Source of the DNA: Betaproteobacteria bacterium
GTDB taxonomy: Bacteria > Pseudomonadota > Gammaproteobacteria > Burkholderiales > Casimicrobiaceae
NCBI GenBank assembly: GCA_016717855.1
Contig: JADKEV010000014.1
Span: forward strand, 1-64,000
DNA: 64,000 bases
Reading direction: 5' to 3'
Shown: piece by piece, positions 27,301 through 35,721 of the stretch
Numbering within the stretch: position 1 is the stretch's first letter
Layout: every line of letters starts with the position of its first letter
Notes under the pieces: generated by a model
Told to the model about the DNA's origin: nothing
The model's database searches: none
Seen by the model: the letters and a program-made list of their open reading frames with translations, nothing else
Program-made: the position numbers and the translations under genes

Positions 27301-28974
27301 ATGTCGGCAGGCACGCAACGCGGCAATGCCCAAGCCCCGTCGGGCAGGTTCGCGCCCGCGGAAAAGAAGGTGATCTTCGCGTCAACGCTGGGCACGACTT
27401 TCGAGTGGTACGACTTCTACCTGTACGCGACGCTGGCGCCGTTCTTTGCCGCGCTGTTCTTTCCGCCGGGCAACGACACCGCGGCCCTGCTTTCGGCCTT
27501 CGCGACCTACGCGGCGGGATTCCTGGTGCGGCCGTTCGGCGCGCTGCTGTTCGGCCGGATCGGCGACCTGGTCGGGCGCAAGTTCACCTTCCTGGCCACG
27601 ATCCTGCTCATGGGTTTTGCCACGTTCGCCGTGGGCCTGCTGCCGACGTACGAGAAGATCGGTTGGGCGGCGCCCATCCTGCTCGTTGGCTTGCGGCTGC
27701 TGCAGGGGCTGGCGCTGGGCGGCGAGTATGGCGGCGCCGCCACGTACGTCGCCGAGTTCGCGCCGGATGGCAGGCGGGGGTTCGACACGAGCTGGATCCA
27801 GGCTTCGGCGACGCTGGGCTTCTTCCTGTCGTTGCTGGTGATCGGCCTGTGCCGGACCGGGATGGACGCGGCGGATTTTGCCGGATGGGGATGGCGGATA
27901 CCGTTCCTGTTGTCACTGCTGCTGCTCATCTTCTCGATCTACGTCCGGCTCAAACTCGACGAGTCGCCGGTGTTCAGGAAAATGAAGGCCGCCGGCAAGG
28001 GCTCGAAGGCGCCCCTGACCGACAGCTTCCTGCGCTATCCGAACAACAAGTTCGCGCTGCTGGCCTTGCTCGGCGCCACGGCCGGACAGGGCGTCGTCTG
28101 GTATACCGGGCAGTTCTACGCGCTGTTCTTCCTGACCATCACGTTGAAGGCGGATTTTCTCACGGCGTACACGCTGATCGGCGCCTCGTTGCTGCTGGGG
28201 GTGCCGTTCTTCATTTTCTTCGGCTGGCTCTCCGACAGGATAGGCCGGCTCAAGATCATCATGGCCGGCTGCCTGCTGGCGGCGCTCACGTACTTCCCGT
28301 TGTTCGCCGGGCTGACCCACTACGTCAACCCTGCGCTCGAGGCCTACGCCGCGAGCAACCCGGTCGTGGTTACCGCCCGCGACTGCAACGTCCACGTGTT
28401 CGTCGGTCCGTGGTCGCGATTCACCGACTGCGACAAGGCGAAGGACTACCTGACCAAGGCAGGGCTCTCATTCATGTCCGCTGCCGCGCCGGCCGCGCAA
28501 GCCGACAACGTGGTCGTCAAGATCGGCGACAAGGAAGTCCGCGGATGGTCGGAGGCAAGCGTCGCCGCGGCGCTGGTCGACGGGGGCTTTCCCGGCCTGG
28601 CCCGGCAGTCCGACGACAAGGGCGTGGTCACCTACTTCACCCGGGACGCCGACAGGAACGCCATCGATTGGGGGATGACGTTGCTGCTCCTCTTCGTCAT
28701 GGTGCTCTACGTGACCATGGTATACGCGCCGATCGCCGCCTTCCTGGCCGAGATGTTTCCCACGCGTATCCGCTACACCTCGATGTCGCTGCCCTATCAC
28801 ATCGGCAACGGCTGGTTCGGCGGCTTCCTGCCGACCATCGCCTTCGCGATGGTCGCGGCGACCGGCGACATCTACTACGGCCTCTGGTATCCGGTCGTGG
28901 TCGCGGGGATGACGCTGGTGATCGGGACGCTGTTCCTGCGCGACACCAGGGGGCGCAGCATCCAGCAGGATTGA
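27301..28974 (+). CDS. MHS-family MFS transporter with an enlarged extracytoplasmic loop
   Basis: A 557-residue permease of the metabolite:H+ symporter group (ShiA/ProP/KgtP relatives). The N-terminal signature is TLGTTFEWYDFYLYATLAPF, followed by GRIGDLVGRK and ALGGEYGGAATYVAE. The second half has GWLSDRIGRLKIIMAGC. Between about residues 345 and 455 sits an extra, largely soluble segment with four cysteine-poor blocks (NVHVFVGPWSRFTDC, VVVKIGDKEVRGWSEA). Long loops of this kind occur in some MHS proteins but make it about 110 residues longer than the classical members. GGAGGAA precedes the ATG. The substrate is probably a small organic acid or zwitterion. Confidence 0.82.
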   Translation: MSAGTQRGNAQAPSGRFAPAEKKVIFASTLGTTFEWYDFYLYATLAPFFAALFFPPGNDTAALLSAFATYAAGFLVRPFGALLFGRIGDLVGRKFTFLATILLMGFATFAVGLLPTYEKIGWAAPILLVGLRLLQGLALGGEYGGAATYVAEFAPDGRRGFDTSWIQASATLGFFLSLLVIGLCRTGMDAADFAGWGWRIPFLLSLLLLIFSIYVRLKLDESPVFRKMKAAGKGSKAPLTDSFLRYPNNKFALLALLGATAGQGVVWYTGQFYALFFLTITLKADFLTAYTLIGASLLLGVPFFIFFGWLSDRIGRLKIIMAGCLLAALTYFPLFAGLTHYVNPALEAYAASNPVVVTARDCNVHVFVGPWSRFTDCDKAKDYLTKAGLSFMSAAAPAAQADNVVVKIGDKEVRGWSEASVAAALVDGGFPGLARQSDDKGVVTYFTRDADRNAIDWGMTLLLLFVMVLYVTMVYAPIAAFLAEMFPTRIRYTSMSLPYHIGNGWFGGFLPTIAFAMVAATGDIYYGLWYPVVVAGMTLVIGTLFLRDTRGRSIQQD

Positions 28975-29067
28975 CCCGCGTGGCGCGGCGCTCCGCCCAT
29001 CCTGTGGGTGGCGCAGTACGGGTTGCACAGCCTTGATGCGGGAGAGTGTAGGGGCGGACCCGAGTGC

Positions 29068-29694
29068 TCAGCGCTTGCGTGCGACCATTCCGATGACGGC
29101 GGAGCGCCCGCGATGCCGGGCGCCCTCGGCCAGGTCGTCTTCATACTCGCGCAGCTCCAGGATTTCCAGTGACGCGAACGCCTCGCGCAGCAAGTCCGCG
29201 GTGTACAGATGCGACACCTCCGGCGGGCCGCCGGTCTTGTATTCGAGCTGCTTCGGCGTGTAACCCTGCAGGATCAGGATCCCGCCCGGCTTGAGCGCGC
29301 GGATCATGTTGGCGAACAGCCGCGCGCGCATCGCCGGGTCGGCGAACTGCACGAAGATCGCCGCCACGCCGTCGTAGGAGTCAACGGGCCACGGCCAGCT
29401 GTCGCAGTCGCTGACGCTGAAGTTCACCGCAACGCCGGCCGTCTCGGCCAGTTTCCTGGCCTTCCTTACCCCGACCTCCGCGATGTCGAACGCATCGACG
29501 ATCAGCCCCTGGCCCGCCAGCCAGACGCTGTTGCGGCCTTCGCCGTCGGCGACGGACAGCACCCTGCTCCCCGGCTGCCATGCCGGCGGGTGCTCGCGCA
29601 GCCAGGCGTTGGGCTCGGTGCCGAAAATGTACTCGTCCGCTTCGAAGCGGCGGTTCCAGGTGCCGGCAGGATCCGCAAAAGTCGGCGCGCTCAT
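29068..29694 (-). CDS. Class I SAM-dependent methyltransferase (TehB-like)
   Basis: A 208-residue cytosolic methyltransferase. It starts WNRRFEADEYIFGTEPNAWL, a pattern typical of the TehB/thiopurine-methyltransferase-like group. Motif I reads VLSVADGEGRNSVWLAGQG, and the post-I acidic residue is in DAFDIAE. It begins 7 bp after the stop of the ArsR regulator gene and must be co-transcribed with it. Together with the divergent efflux genes it suggests detoxification of a metalloid or thiol-reactive compound by methylation and export; that is an inference. The frame is open further upstream but overlaps the regulator. Confidence 0.8.
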   Translation of the reverse strand: MSAPTFADPAGTWNRRFEADEYIFGTEPNAWLREHPPAWQPGSRVLSVADGEGRNSVWLAGQGLIVDAFDIAEVGVRKARKLAETAGVAVNFSVSDCDSWPWPVDSYDGVAAIFVQFADPAMRARLFANMIRALKPGGILILQGYTPKQLEYKTGGPPEVSHLYTADLLREAFASLEILELREYEDDLAEGARHRGRSAVIGMVARKR

Positions 29695-29701
29695 GGTCTT
29701 C

Positions 29702-30094
29702 CTACCTTGCCTTGCCCGCGCGGCCGGCGGTCCTGGCGAACACCTTCCTGTGCTGCGCGGTCCGCTCGAATTGACGGGCGATGTTGCCGCAGACCAGGTC
29801 GCACAGCGCGTAGACCGATGGGTCGGCGATCTTGTAGTAGACGCTGGTGCCGCGGCCTTCACGCAGGACCAGGCCCTGCTTGGTCAGCATGGCCAGATGC
29901 CGGGAAACATTGGCCGATGTGTAGCCGCACAGTTGGGCGAGCTCGCCGACGTTGCGCTCGCCGTCGCGCAGGAAGTTCAGGATCTGCAGGCGCGTCGGCT
30001 CGGACAGCGTCTGGAAGTACGCCGCGACCTGCTGCAAGGCTTCGGGCGGAAGGTCTTCCATGCCTGGGCACTCGGTTGGTTTGACGTTGCTCAT
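29702..30094 (-). CDS. ArsR-family transcriptional regulator
   Basis: A 130-residue winged-helix repressor. The DNA-binding core runs from SEPTRLQILNFLRDGE through ELAQLCGYTSANVSRHLAML to the wing GRGTSVYYKIAD. Cysteines at C56 (at the start of the recognition helix region), C98 and C102 (helix 5, CDLVC) could form a metal site or redox switch, since sensors of this family place such residues in these elements. C9 is in the flexible N-terminus. It heads an operon with a methyltransferase and is divergent from the efflux genes; a 22-bp palindrome lies 53 bp upstream of its start. Confidence 0.88.
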   Translation of the reverse strand: MSNVKPTECPGMEDLPPEALQQVAAYFQTLSEPTRLQILNFLRDGERNVGELAQLCGYTSANVSRHLAMLTKQGLVLREGRGTSVYYKIADPSVYALCDLVCGNIARQFERTAQHRKVFARTAGRAGKAR

Positions 30095-30142
30095 GATGCC
30101 TCAAATTCTCTTGATTCGCGACAAATTTGGCTGCATTGGGTA

Positions 30143-30171
30143 TTGACTATTTAGCTAATTAGCTAAATAAT
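30143..30171 (+). promoter_or_regulatory. Divergent promoter with 22-bp palindromic ArsR-type operator
   Basis: Positions 30148-30169 form a perfect palindrome, TATTTAGCTAA followed by its exact complement TTAGCTAAATA. Its form is like known ArsR/SmtB operators. On the plus strand TTGACT (30143-30148) and AATAAT (30166-30171) are spaced 17 bp, so the operator fills the promoter of the efflux genes. The site lies between divergent arsR and efflux operons, so one regulator probably controls both. Confidence 0.75.
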
Positions 30172-30243
30172 ACACCAACTCGAAGCCCGGGCAACAGTTT
30201 TTTGTGGGCGGTCCCGGCCGTGCAACCAAGATGGAGACTGGAA

Positions 30244-31284
30244 ATGCCGAAGAAATACCTGGTGGCAGTGACGATGGCGGTGGGTCTGTGGGCCGCGCCC
30301 GCGGGCGCCGCGGCGCAGCCGCAACTGCTCACGGCAACCGTGCAGGCCAGCGGCGCCGGCGACACGTCCGGTTTCGACGGCGTCGTCGAAGCCATCCGCC
30401 AGACCGTGGTGGCGGCGCAGGTCTCCGGCGCGGTCGTCGCCCTGGACGCGAAGGTCGGCGACTTCGTCAAGGCCGGACAGGTGCTCGCGCGGCTCGACGC
30501 CCGCGCCGCGGAACAGAGCGCCGTCGCCAGCGACGCCCAGGTCCAGGCCGCGCGCGCCCTGCTCGACGCCGCGACCACCGAGTTCGCGCGGCAGAAAAAG
30601 CTGTTCGACATGAAGTACGTCAGCCAGGCCGCGCTCGAACGCGCCGAGTCGCAGTTCAAGAACACGCAGGCGCAGGTCGCCGCGCAGATCGCCGAGGCGG
30701 GCGCGGCCCGCACCCAGTCGACGTTCTATGTTGTGAGGGCGCCCTATGCCGGCGTGATCTCCGAAGTGCCGGTTGCGCTGGGCGACATGGCGATGCCGGG
30801 CCGGGCGCTGCTGACGATCTACGACCCCGCGGCGCTGCGCGTCACCGCGTCGGTGCCGCAGTCGGACGTGGCCCGGATGGCGGCAGGGCAGCCGGTCAGG
30901 GTCCAGTTTCCAGGCCTGCCCGCCGAACGACAGTGGGTGAAGCCACTTCGCTTGAGCGTCCTGCCGACTGCAGACCCGGGCACGCACACGGCGCAGATCC
31001 GTGCCGATCTGCCTGCCGCGGCCGAACGCGTGACGCCGGGGACGTTCGCGCGGGTCTGGCTGCCCACGCAAGGCGAGACCGGTTCCCGGCTCTACGTGCC
31101 GGCGCAGGCGATCGTCCGCCGCGCCGAGATGACCGGGCTGTACGTGATCGATGCGGCCGGCAACCCGGTCCTGCGCCAGGTGCGGACAGGCCGCGTGCTC
31201 AACGACACGGTGGAGATCCTGGCCGGCGTGAGCGCCGGCGAACGCGTGGCCGTCGATCCCCAGGCCGCGGCCCGCGTGCGCTGA
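30244..31284 (+). CDS. RND efflux periplasmic adaptor (membrane fusion protein)
   Basis: A 346-residue adaptor. A signal peptide (MPKKYLVAVTMAVGLW to GAAAQ) precedes the lipoyl half-motif VSGAVVALDAKVGDFVKAGQ. A helical hairpin (about 100-160) follows, then the second lipoyl half APYAGVISEVPVALGDMAMP and a beta-barrel and membrane-proximal domain ending near AGERVAVD. It links the RND pump to an outer-membrane channel, which is not encoded here. GGAGACTGGA precedes the ATG. It is first in the operon controlled by the palindromic operator; the pump gene follows after 11 bp. Confidence 0.85.
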   Translation: MPKKYLVAVTMAVGLWAAPAGAAAQPQLLTATVQASGAGDTSGFDGVVEAIRQTVVAAQVSGAVVALDAKVGDFVKAGQVLARLDARAAEQSAVASDAQVQAARALLDAATTEFARQKKLFDMKYVSQAALERAESQFKNTQAQVAAQIAEAGAARTQSTFYVVRAPYAGVISEVPVALGDMAMPGRALLTIYDPAALRVTASVPQSDVARMAAGQPVRVQFPGLPAERQWVKPLRLSVLPTADPGTHTAQIRADLPAAAERVTPGTFARVWLPTQGETGSRLYVPAQAIVRRAEMTGLYVIDAAGNPVLRQVRTGRVLNDTVEILAGVSAGERVAVDPQAAARVR

Positions 31285-31295
31285 GAGCCCCGGCC

Positions 31296-34200
31296 ATGAC
31301 CAACCCCACGCCCATCGGCATCTCGGGCCGCATCGCGGCCTTCTTCCAGAGTGCGCAGATCACGCCGCTGCTGGCCCTGGTCGCGCTGCTGCTGGGGGCC
31401 TTCGCGGTGCTCGTGACGCCGCGCGAGGAAGAGCCGCAGATCAACGTGACCATGGCCAACGTGCTGATCCCCTTCCCCGGGGCCTCGGCGCGCGACGTCG
31501 AGCAAATGGTCGCGGGGCCGGCCGAACAGGTGCTCGCGCAGATTGTAGGCATCGAGCATGTGATGTCGGTGTCCCGTCCGGGGCTCGCGGTCGTCACGGT
31601 GCAGTTCAAGGTCGGCGTTCCGCGGACCGAAGCGCTGGTGCGGCTGTACGACACCGTGAATTCCAACGCCGACTGGCTGCCCCAGGGGCTGGGCGTCCTC
31701 GCGCCCATCATCAAGCCGAAGGGGATCGACGACGTGCCCATCGTCACCCTCACCCTGTACAGCGCCAACCCCGCGACCGGCGCCTACGACCTGGAGCGCG
31801 TGGCGCACAGCATCGAGGCGGACCTGAAGCGGGTCGGGGGCACGCGCGAGGTCACCACCACCGGCGGGCCGGGGCGCGCGGTGCTGGTCGAGCTCGATCC
31901 GTCGCGGATGGCCGGCAGCGGCGTGACGGTGGCCGACCTGCGCGGCACGCTGAAGTCGGCCAACCTGGGCCTGCCGGTCGGCGAGCTGCTCTCGGGCAAC
32001 CGCTCGGTCGCCGTCGAATCCGGCCCGTTCCTGAAGGACGCGAAGGACCTGGCCGAGCTGGTCGTCGGCGTCCGCGACGGCAAGCCGGTCTTCCTGCGCG
32101 ACGTGGCGCAGGTCCGCGACGGCGCGCTGCCGCCGGCCCGCTACGTCTGGCACGGCATCGCGGGCAAGGACGGCGGCGAATTCCCGGCCGTGACCATTGC
32201 CGTGACCAAGAAGCCGGGCGAGAACGCCATCGACGTCGCCAATGCGGTGATGCGCCGCGCCGAATCGCTGAAGAACACGGTGATCCCGGCCGACATCCGG
32301 GTGGCCGAGACGCGCAACTACGGCGCCACCGCCAACGACAAGGCGCAGAAGCTGATCCAGAAGCTGCTGTTCGCGACCGCCTCGGTGGTGGCGCTGGTGT
32401 TCCTCGCGCTGGGCCGGCGCGAAGCGGCGATCGTCGGCGCCGCGGTCATCCTCACGCTCGCCGCGACGCTCTTCGCCTCGTGGGCCTGGGGCTTCACGCT
32501 CAACCGCGTGTCGCTGTTCGCGCTGATCTTTTCCATCGGCATCCTGGTCGACGACGCGATCGTGGTGGTCGAGAACATCCACCGGCACCAGCAACTGGAG
32601 CCGGGCAAATCGCTGGCCGCGATCATCCCGGGCGCGGTCGACGAAGTGGGCGGTCCGACGATCCTGGCGACGCTGACCGTGATCGCGGCGCTGCTGCCGA
32701 TGGCGTTCGTCTCCGGCCTGATGGGGCCGTACATGAGCCCCATCCCGATCAACGCGAGCATGGGCATGCTGATCTCGCTGGCGATCGCGTTCGTCGTCAC
32801 GCCGTGGCTGTCGCGGATCTGGCTGAAGGCGCATCCGGCGCCGGCTGCGCCGGCGGCGGGCGCACCCGCGCAGGGCCAAGCGGCGCCGTCTGCGCCCGTG
32901 CACGCACCGGCGAAGGGCTTGTCGGGCAAGCTCGCGCCGCTGTTCGCGCGGGTCTTTCGCCCGCTGCTCGACGACGTGCGCGGCAAGCGCAACCGGCGCC
33001 TGTTGGGCCTGGGCGTCGCGCTGTTGATCGCCCTGTCGCTGGTGCTGCCCGCGGTCGGTCTGGTGCAGCTGAAGATGCTGCCCTTCGACAACAAGTCAGA
33101 GTTCCAGGTCGTCGTGGACATGCCCGCCGGCACGCCTCTCGAGCAGACGGCTGCCGTCCTGCACGAGCTGGGCGCCCACCTGGCCGGCGTGCCCGAAGTG
33201 ACCGACTACCAGGCGTACGCCGGGACCGCAGCGCCGATCAATTTCAACGGGCTGGTCCGCCAGTACTACCTGCGCGCCGGCGGCGAAGTCGGCGACATCC
33301 AGGTCAACCTGGTCGACAAGCATCACCGCGACCTGCAGAGCCACGCGATCGCGACCCGCGTGCGACCGGCACTGCAAGAGATCGGCGCCCGCTTCGGCGC
33401 CAACGTCAAGGTCGTCGAAGTCCCGCCCGGCCCGCCCGTGCTCTCGCCCATCGTCGCCGAGATCTATGGACCGGAAGCCGCGGGCCGGCGGCAGGTCGCG
33501 CAGGCGGTGCGCGCCGTGTTCGAGAAGACTGCGGGCATCGTCGACGTCGACGACAGCAGCATCGCCGCGGCGCCGAAGACGCTGCTGCTGGTCGACCGCC
33601 GCAAGGCCGCGATGCTGGGCGTACCGCAGGAACTCATCGTCAGCACGCTGCGCGCGGGCCTGGCCGGCGAGGCCACCAGCTACCTGCACGACGAGTCCAA
33701 ATATCCGGCCGCGGCGACGCTGCAATTGCCGGCTGACCAGCATGGCGACCTCGATCATCTGCTGCAACTGACGGTACGCGCGGCTTCGGGCAAGCTGGTC
33801 CCGATACGGGAACTCGTCACGCTCACCGACACCGTGCGCGAACAGCCGGTCTACCACAAGGACCTGCTGCCGGTGAACTTCGTCGTCGCCGACATGGCCG
33901 GCCGCATCGACAGCCCGCTGTACGGGATGTTCGCGATGCGCGCCGCCGTCAACGCCATCGCCACCCCGGGCGGGGGCAAGCTGGTCGAGTACTTCATCCA
34001 TCAACCCGAGGATCCGTATCGCGACTACGCGCTCAAGTGGGATGGCGAGTCGCAGATCACGTACGAGACGTTCCGCGACATGGGCGCGGCGTACGGCGTC
34101 GGACTGGTGCTGATCTACCTGCTGGTGGTCGCGCAGTTCCGCTCCTACCTGACGCCGCTGATCATCATGGCGCCGATACCGCTGACCATCATCGGCGTGA

Positions 34201-34577
34201 TGCCCGGCCACGCGTTGCTGGGCGCGCAGTACACGGCCACCAGCATGATCGGGATGATCGCGCTGGCCGGGATCATCGTGCGCAACTCCATCCTGCTGGT
34301 CGACTTCATCAACCTGCAGGTCAGGGCGGGCGTCGACTTCAAGGAGGCGATCGTCAGCTCGGCGATCACCCGCGCGCAGCCGATCATGCTCACCGGCCTG
34401 GCGGCGATGCTCGGCGCCTTTTTCATCCTCGACGATCCGATTTTCAATGGTCTCGCGATCTCGCTGATCTTCGGGATCTTCGTCTCCACCGTGCTCACGC
34501 TGGTGGTCATTCCGCTGTTGTACTACATGGCCTGGCGCAACCGCCTCGGGTCTCTCACTCAAGGAGAATCAGCATGA
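31296..34577 (+). CDS. RND efflux transporter permease
   Basis: A 1,093-residue inner-membrane pump of the AcrB/RND superfamily. After the first membrane helix there is the start of a large periplasmic loop (PREEEPQINVTMANVLIPFP). Conserved membrane regions include FSIGILVDDAIVVVENIHRH in TM4 with paired Asp residues, and GIIVRNSILLVDFINLQ in the second half. A proline/alanine-rich insert (PAPAAPAAGAPAQGQAAPSA) joins the two halves. The subgroup appears to be the broad, poorly characterised AcrB-like set rather than CusA heavy-metal pumps, since the typical methionine signature is not evident. Its stop overlaps the next start (ATGA). Confidence 0.87.
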   Translation: MTNPTPIGISGRIAAFFQSAQITPLLALVALLLGAFAVLVTPREEEPQINVTMANVLIPFPGASARDVEQMVAGPAEQVLAQIVGIEHVMSVSRPGLAVVTVQFKVGVPRTEALVRLYDTVNSNADWLPQGLGVLAPIIKPKGIDDVPIVTLTLYSANPATGAYDLERVAHSIEADLKRVGGTREVTTTGGPGRAVLVELDPSRMAGSGVTVADLRGTLKSANLGLPVGELLSGNRSVAVESGPFLKDAKDLAELVVGVRDGKPVFLRDVAQVRDGALPPARYVWHGIAGKDGGEFPAVTIAVTKKPGENAIDVANAVMRRAESLKNTVIPADIRVAETRNYGATANDKAQKLIQKLLFATASVVALVFLALGRREAAIVGAAVILTLAATLFASWAWGFTLNRVSLFALIFSIGILVDDAIVVVENIHRHQQLEPGKSLAAIIPGAVDEVGGPTILATLTVIAALLPMAFVSGLMGPYMSPIPINASMGMLISLAIAFVVTPWLSRIWLKAHPAPAAPAAGAPAQGQAAPSAPVHAPAKGLSGKLAPLFARVFRPLLDDVRGKRNRRLLGLGVALLIALSLVLPAVGLVQLKMLPFDNKSEFQVVVDMPAGTPLEQTAAVLHELGAHLAGVPEVTDYQAYAGTAAPINFNGLVRQYYLRAGGEVGDIQVNLVDKHHRDLQSHAIATRVRPALQEIGARFGANVKVVEVPPGPPVLSPIVAEIYGPEAAGRRQVAQAVRAVFEKTAGIVDVDDSSIAAAPKTLLLVDRRKAAMLGVPQELIVSTLRAGLAGEATSYLHDESKYPAAATLQLPADQHGDLDHLLQLTVRAASGKLVPIRELVTLTDTVREQPVYHKDLLPVNFVVADMAGRIDSPLYGMFAMRAAVNAIATPGGGKLVEYFIHQPEDPYRDYALKWDGESQITYETFRDMGAAYGVGLVLIYLLVVAQFRSYLTPLIIMAPIPLTIIGVMPGHALLGAQYTATSMIGMIALAGIIVRNSILLVDFINLQVRAGVDFKEAIVSSAITRAQPIMLTGLAAMLGAFFILDDPIFNGLAISLIFGIFVSTVLTLVVIPLLYYMAWRNRLGSLTQGESA

Positions 34578-34783
34578 CATCCTGGCAACTCACCCGTGTC
34601 GTCGCCGGCACGTTCATCCTGCTGTCACTGGCGCTCGGGATTCCCGGCAGCCCGATCTTCCACAACCAGTGGTGGCTGGCATTCACCGCCTTCGTCGGCG
34701 TCAACCTGCTGCAGAGCGGGCTGACCCGGTGGTGCCTGATGGAAACCATCATGCGCAAGCTCGGCGCATCGTCCGGAAACTGA
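34574..34783 (+). CDS. DUF2892-like small inner-membrane protein (YgaP-type)
   Basis: A 69-residue protein with two hydrophobic segments (about 9-25 and 34-50), matching the short YgaP transmembrane/DUF2892 pattern with a Cys just after the second helix (C54 in TRWCLMETIM). Its ATG overlaps the stop of the RND gene and is preceded by AAGGAG, showing translational coupling. Proteins of this type often accompany rhodanese or sulfur-handling genes. Confidence 0.72.
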   Translation: MTSWQLTRVVAGTFILLSLALGIPGSPIFHNQWWLAFTAFVGVNLLQSGLTRWCLMETIMRKLGASSGN

Positions 34784-34852
34784 CCCGCAATCACACGCGG
34801 CCCGATTCGATCCTGCAGTACTGCAACACCAATCAACCAAGGAGAAACAAAA

Positions 34853-35044
34853 ATGAAAGTGAACGTCGGAAGTGCCGACCGCGCCGTGCGCATCGTCCTG
34901 GGACTGGTCCTGATCGGCCTGGCCATCGCCGGGGTCATCGGTCCCTGGGGCTACATCGGCGTGCTGCCGCTGCTGACCGGGCTGTTCCGCGTGTGCCCGG
35001 CGTACTCGATCTTCGGCATCAACAGTTGCGGCACCAGGAGTTGA
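34853..35044 (+). CDS. DUF2892-like small inner-membrane protein
   Basis: A 63-residue protein beginning MKVNVGSADRAVRIVLG, the characteristic DUF2892 opening, followed by two membrane helices, a Gly-Pro-Trp-Gly turn and a tail with two cysteines (C48, C59; FRVCPAYSIFGINSCGTRS). AAGGAG lies at good distance upstream. It is the second such protein in the operon and ends 7 bp before the OsmC gene. Confidence 0.78.
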   Translation: MKVNVGSADRAVRIVLGLVLIGLAIAGVIGPWGYIGVLPLLTGLFRVCPAYSIFGINSCGTRS

Positions 35045-35051
35045 CCCTGTC

Positions 35052-35504
35052 ATGGAAACAAACTTCTCCATCGAACTGGTCCAGCTCGAGGACTACCGGT
35101 TCGAGGCGCATTTCGACAATCCGGCGGTGCCCGTCCTGATCACCGACGAGAACGCGCCGCTGGGCGGGGACGCGGGCCCGAACCCGGCCCGGCTGCTGGC
35201 CCTCGCGGTAGTCAATTGCCTTGCCGCCAGCCTCCTGTTCGCGATGCGCAAGTTCAAGAACCAGCCGCAACCGCTGCGCGCGGTGGCGCACGTCACCAAG
35301 GGGCGCAACGCGGAGAACCGGCTGCGCATCACCGGCATCGCGGTGGAGCTTCATCTCGGCGTGATGGCGGCGGAAGTCAACATGCTCGAGCGCATCCTCG
35401 GCCAGTTCGAGGAGTTCTGCACCGTCACCCAGAGCATTCGGGCGGCGCTTCCCGTGACCGTAAGCGTGCTGGACAAGTCGGGGGCGGTGCTGAAGGCCGC
35501 CTGA
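35052..35504 (+). CDS. OsmC-family protein
   Basis: A 150-residue member of the OsmC/Ohr fold. The two conserved cysteines are C56 in AVVNCLAASLLFAM and C123 in FEEFCTVTQSIRAALPV. OsmC proteins reduce organic hydroperoxides or act on persulfides using this cysteine pair. It closes the efflux operon. Together with DUF2892-like partners and an ArsR regulator rich in cysteines it points to a stress by a thiol-reactive or sulfur species, though the inducer is not known. Confidence 0.8.
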   Translation: METNFSIELVQLEDYRFEAHFDNPAVPVLITDENAPLGGDAGPNPARLLALAVVNCLAASLLFAMRKFKNQPQPLRAVAHVTKGRNAENRLRITGIAVELHLGVMAAEVNMLERILGQFEEFCTVTQSIRAALPVTVSVLDKSGAVLKAA

Positions 35505-35594
35505 GAGCGGACGCCGGGTCGGGGGCAGGCAAGGGACGCCATTCGTCACGAAACCTGCCGCAGCGAGCGACGCCGCCGGGAATGCACCTTGCCG

Positions 35595-35622
35595 CCCCGG
35601 CTGGCCGTGATGCCAGCCGGGG
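35595..35622 (+). terminator. Strong hairpin after the efflux operon
   Basis: CCCCGGCTGGC and GCCAGCCGGGG form a perfect 11-bp stem with a 6-base loop, 90 bp after the OsmC stop. No T-tract follows, so it is a candidate terminator only. Confidence 0.4.
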
Positions 35623-35721
35623 GGGCCCGCCAGCTCGCCCCGCCAGCTCGCGTTTGACCATGATTCGAATGCCGCCGATACTTCGTGTCGTCCGCCCGAA
35701 CAAACCCGCGACTGCCCCCCA

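Noticed and set aside
30204..31295. In-frame extension upstream of the RND permease
   Set aside because: Overlaps the adaptor gene in a different frame; the permease family begins at the ATG at 31296.
31092..32903. Long minus-strand frame opposite the RND pump
   Set aside because: Arg/His/Asp-rich translation typical of a GC-skew shadow; no domain; fully inside a well-supported gene.
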